This document shows, one piece after another, positions 61,111 to 64,000 of a stretch of DNA of 64,000 nt. Each line of letters begins with the position of its first letter. Position 1 is the first letter of the stretch. The position numbers and the translations under genes were made by a program. The stretch is taken from positions 2,164,923 through 2,228,922 of the forward strand of contig RDEW01000003.1 of NCBI GenBank assembly GCA_011109175.1. The letters are read 5' to 3'. The notes below the pieces were generated by a model, which was not told the origin of the DNA, made no database searches, and saw only the letters and a list, made by a program, of their open reading frames with translations. This DNA is from Dicyema japonicum. Its lineage: Eukaryota > Dicyemida > Rhombozoa > Dicyemidae.

Positions 61111-61585
61111 AAGGGCTGAAAATGAGAAATTTAAAAAAATTTGTTTTTTACCTTTAAAAATTAGTAACGCTATTGGTCGGGAAACCGTATAAATTCAAAA
61201 TTTTGAACTTTATGAGTAATTCAATAAAAACGGTTTTTTGCAGTTACAAGTGTGTGGCACACAAAGTTTTATTTGATATTCCCTTGTAAGTTGATAGAAA
61301 ATTCGCCACGAGATTTTATAAGTCTTACACCAACCTCACTAACTTGTAGGAGACCAGCTGCCATTAGGTGTGATACAGCAAATGTCGGTTGCTCCCATAG
61401 ATCGGTCAACTTTGGCATGGTAGACGAATACTAATCAGCACAAAAAGGTGTTTTGCTGTCAATTCGGAGAGAGTGCAAAAAGAACAGTCCCCAAGCAATA
61501 ACTCCATTGATTGCGGCGTGTCTAGGACTCTTTCCAGCACTTCTCCGACAGGAGAGAGCTTGAAGACCTTTCGCGTCGACCATTA

Positions 61586-62164
61586 TCACGTGATTCCGAT
61601 GCATTCTAACAGAGACCTCATCTTTGCCCGGTGTTCTTCCTTCGTGCCCGCCCATGAACGTACAGGAAGGCTGCCTGAATTTTCAAGGCCACATTCCCCT
61701 GAACTGGAGTCCAGTCTCATAAGGGCCTTAATAGGCGTAGGTCCGGTTCGGTGATTTTCACAAATCCAACGCTCCGTTACTCTGTAAGCCCTCTTTTGCA
61801 TTTCATCAATTTTCCTCATATTTGTCCAAGATATGGACGGACCCCACGAGGCGCATGCACATGAGAAACATGGCTCGATGTACTGTTTGTACACGTTCAT
61901 CAAGACTGGGTGAGCACCACTCTTCCATATTCCCAATAAACTTTTCAATACGTTCAGTTTCTCGCATTTCAATAGAATGTGTTCTACGTGAGGTGTTAAA
62001 CAGAGATGCATATCAATTGTCACACCCAAGATCCTTTGACATCTGTGGAAAGGGATGCCGGCCTTGTTTAACTTCAAGGTGACTGTCTTCCTTCCCAATC
62101 TTTTGTCAGAGGTAAATAGTGACGTAGACGACTTCTCTGCATTCACCACGAGCCGGTTTTCCAT
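61586..62164 (-). mobile_element. LINE family B, RT thumb and C-terminus (composite copy 2)
   Basis: One open frame of 192 codons on the minus strand: MENRLVVNAEKSSTSLFTSD, FHRCQRILGVTIDMHLCLTP, GIWKSGAHPVLMNVYKQYIE, SWGPSISWTNMRKIDEMQKR, AYRVTERWICENHRTGPTPI and EHRAKMRSLLECIGIT. It is the best preserved family B C-terminus and lacks the insert seen at 31735-31975. The plus-strand ORF over it is antisense. Confidence 0.85.
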
Positions 62165-62239
62165 TATCCAGGCATTAAGCCTTTCCAGGTTAATTTGTAT
62201 TAAATTTTATTGCATAATAATTAAATGACATATTTTATT

Positions 62240-62470
62240 TCAATTTCTAGAATGCTTTTGTGGCGCTTGCTCTGACGAAGAGTCATTAGATGGCCGTACT
62301 CAATGCTCACATTGTTCTGCGTAAATCTAAGAAACCTGTCTAATCTGCCAACGGAGTAATGGTAGAAAGTTTGGAGTCGTTTGTGACCCTTGTCAACCAT
62401 TTCACCATTTCTCTTTTTCAGGATGAGAAAAAAAATTGCAAGACCAATGGAGAGGTGGACTTCTACTTGC
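62240..62470 (+). other. Cys-rich zinc-binding exon candidates
   Basis: After a TTTCAATTTCTAG acceptor the frame reads ECFCGACSDEESLDGRTQC, SHCSA, then ETCLICQRSNGRKFGVVCDP and CQPFHHFSFS, with paired CxC/CxxC groups spaced like a PHD or related zinc module. An AG acceptor then leads to DEKKNCKTNGEVDFYLLPI. It could be the N-terminus of the downstream family A element or a captured host exon. It is absent from the other composite copy. Confidence 0.35.
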
Positions 62471-62619
62471 TACCGATTGAAGTCATCTCCAGGATGTGAT
62501 ATCACGCTCTCAATTTCGAATAATATCGGGACTATGTCTCATGAGGAGTTTCGAACACTCGACGCAGTAAGATTACTCCTGTTAGTATCCTTAAGGCCTG
62601 TCCTCACGATGATTTTCTC

Positions 62620-63830
62620 TTTTTCAGTACTCCCGCTTGACTTGGAGTCGAAGTATACCCCTCTTTTCTAAAACGTCTTTGTCAAGCCGAATGAAAGCAC
62701 GGTTGACAACCTTTATGGAATCTCTGCTGGTATTATCCGCAGAGCTGTTTATACCCTTGGGGACTCCACTAACCTCATTTATTGACCAATTGTCCTCTGA
62801 GCCTGAATTGCTTCGTTCACGCATTATAAAGAAATTGATGGAAGAGGATCTAACTCCCGCTGTTCGGAGTGTGTACCGATTCTAGCCGATGAATTGGTCT
62901 CCTGAGACAATTTCTCTCCTGGAGGAAAAGCACCTACTATGTCAGAGGATCTTTGTAAACCCACATGTCGTTCATCTCCGATCACTCTGAAGTGGCAGTA
63001 GTGGTGGAGTTGATGGACTTAAGCCCGACATCTCAATCTGTTGGTCAGTCTGATATACTTTTATCCGGAAGAATTCTGGATCTTGTGAAGGCGTTGCTTT
63101 CTGAGACTATCTCTGATTGTGGTCGCAACTACTATTTTCTGCAAAGTTAACTGTGCTGGGGTGAAAGACAGCGGAATTCGTTCTATTACACTCTGTAACG
63201 TTTTCGGTTGACTTTTTGAAAAGATAGCTTGTGGGTAATTGTGAGTATTCAGCCGACTTTTGTCCATTATAGCTGATGTGGGAGTCAAAGGCGAATGCAA
63301 GCTGAGGTCCAAACGGTTAGAGAGTTCGTAAGGCTATCATTGAAGTTGAGGAGAACGTCCTTTTCAAATTTGATCTGTGAACGCTTTCAACTCGGTCAGA
63401 AAAGATATCATCCTTGATGTTTGCTTGAAAAAAAACGCCAAAAAAATATCTTTTTGTCCACCTATCATATTGGAATCCTCACCTCTCGTTTTAGAAAGTG
63501 AAATCATTCCTTCCAAGAAGGGAGTATAGCAGGATGACTTATTTGGTCCCCTTCTTTTTTTATTGGTGGTCGTATTGTGCAAGATATTTCTACTCCCCTC
63601 AATTTATGGTACCTGGACGATTGCATCCTTGAAGGAAGCCCTGAAAATGTCTTTTCATAAGTAACCTCGATGTCCGAGACATGAACTAAACACAAAAAAG
63701 TTGAAGTGGTTAGCTTGAGCATGTACGTGGAATCTTCCGATAACAAATAGAGGATATTGTCCCTGATATTCCAATTAAGAACCTTCGCTTTCTTGAATTC
63801 CTTGGATGTGGAATTATTATTAAAAGCACT
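62620..63830 (+). mobile_element. LINE family A, RT region (composite copy 2)
   Basis: Plus-strand frames read RSRIIKKLMEEDLTPAVRS, NWSPETISLLEEKH, SDHSEVAVVVELMDLS, LLSGRILDLVKALLSETISD, KDSGIRSITLCNVFG, FDLVNAFNSVRKDIILD (RT motif A) and WYLDDCILEGSPENVFS (catalytic box, 63605-63655). The order matches 13170-13790. Several frame changes. The segment 62900-63670 matches 30537-31300 inverted. Confidence 0.8.
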
Positions 63831-64000
63831 CCCGAGAAAACATAAATTAGTTAAGTTTCCCTTGTGTCGTATTCCTAATCATCCTCTCCCTCGACCATGA
63901 TCCTCCGCTAGTTCTCTTAGGTTGTCCAGATCGTCCGCCGAAGTTAGTCTCATACCAACCGCCGATAGGTCTTCGTTCAAGATAGTCGGAAATGTCGTTC
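63830..64000 (-). mobile_element. LINE family C, 3' fragment
   Basis: On the minus strand SADDLDNLRELAEDHGRGRG matches the family C C-terminus (GDDLDSLRDLAKNRRAW at 9480-9780). The right edge of the window cuts it. Confidence 0.6.

Overview
The window is eukaryotic, AT-rich and most likely from a dicyemid mesozoan or a similarly reduced animal. This is inferred from two signals. First, seven genes with clear animal or general eukaryotic relatives sit here, and six of them are cut by GT-AG introns of only 21-26 nt; I placed more than 20 such introns by eye. Second, the rest of the DNA is full of decayed metazoan-type non-LTR retrotransposons. The standard genetic code is used. I ran no database search; family names come from recognising motifs.

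Host genes, in order: an RluA-type RNA pseudouridine synthase like RPUSD2 (4240-5414, -); a short RPAP2/Rtr1 RNA polymerase II CTD phosphatase (6264-6775, +); ribosomal protein eL21 (18949-19482, -, complete, three exons); Sm protein F (20128-20464, +, complete); DEPDC5/Iml1, the GATOR1 subunit (33281-about 37463, -); RRP12 (48351-52336, -); and CC2D1/Lgd with DM14 repeats and a C2 domain (54072-57038, +). They cover transcription, splicing, ribosome biogenesis, translation, nutrient signalling and endosomal sorting. They are unlinked housekeeping genes, not an operon.

At 23367-30231 lies the most striking structure: three head-to-tail copies of a unit of about 2.29 kb. Each unit joins a plus-strand retrotransposon scrap to a minus-strand multi-exon gene for a putative single-pass membrane protein of unrecognised family. 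The copies have gained different frame lesions, and all three share one frame break.

Most of the remainder is mobile DNA, which I sort into working families. Family A is a LINE with RT motifs NAFN and WYLDD and a C-terminal RPDG/WDVT domain. Family B is CR1/L2/jockey-like with an APE-type endonuclease and, in one copy, a 2A-like motif. Family C is a second APE-type LINE with YADD. D and E are single copies. There are also tRNA-derived SINEs, two pogo/Tigger remnants and one DDE (IS630/Tc1-like) remnant. Nearly all are truncated or frameshifted. A head-to-head A/B composite occurs twice in opposite orientation (30.46-31.75 kb and 61.59-63.67 kb).

A possible nuclear-protein gene with a 42-bp coding minisatellite lies at 1750-3200. 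Stretches in which I see no gene are 3.65-4.24, 6.9-7.8, 11.0-11.6, 15.4-16.15, 17.6-18.9, 42.0-43.6 and 58.0-58.4 kb.
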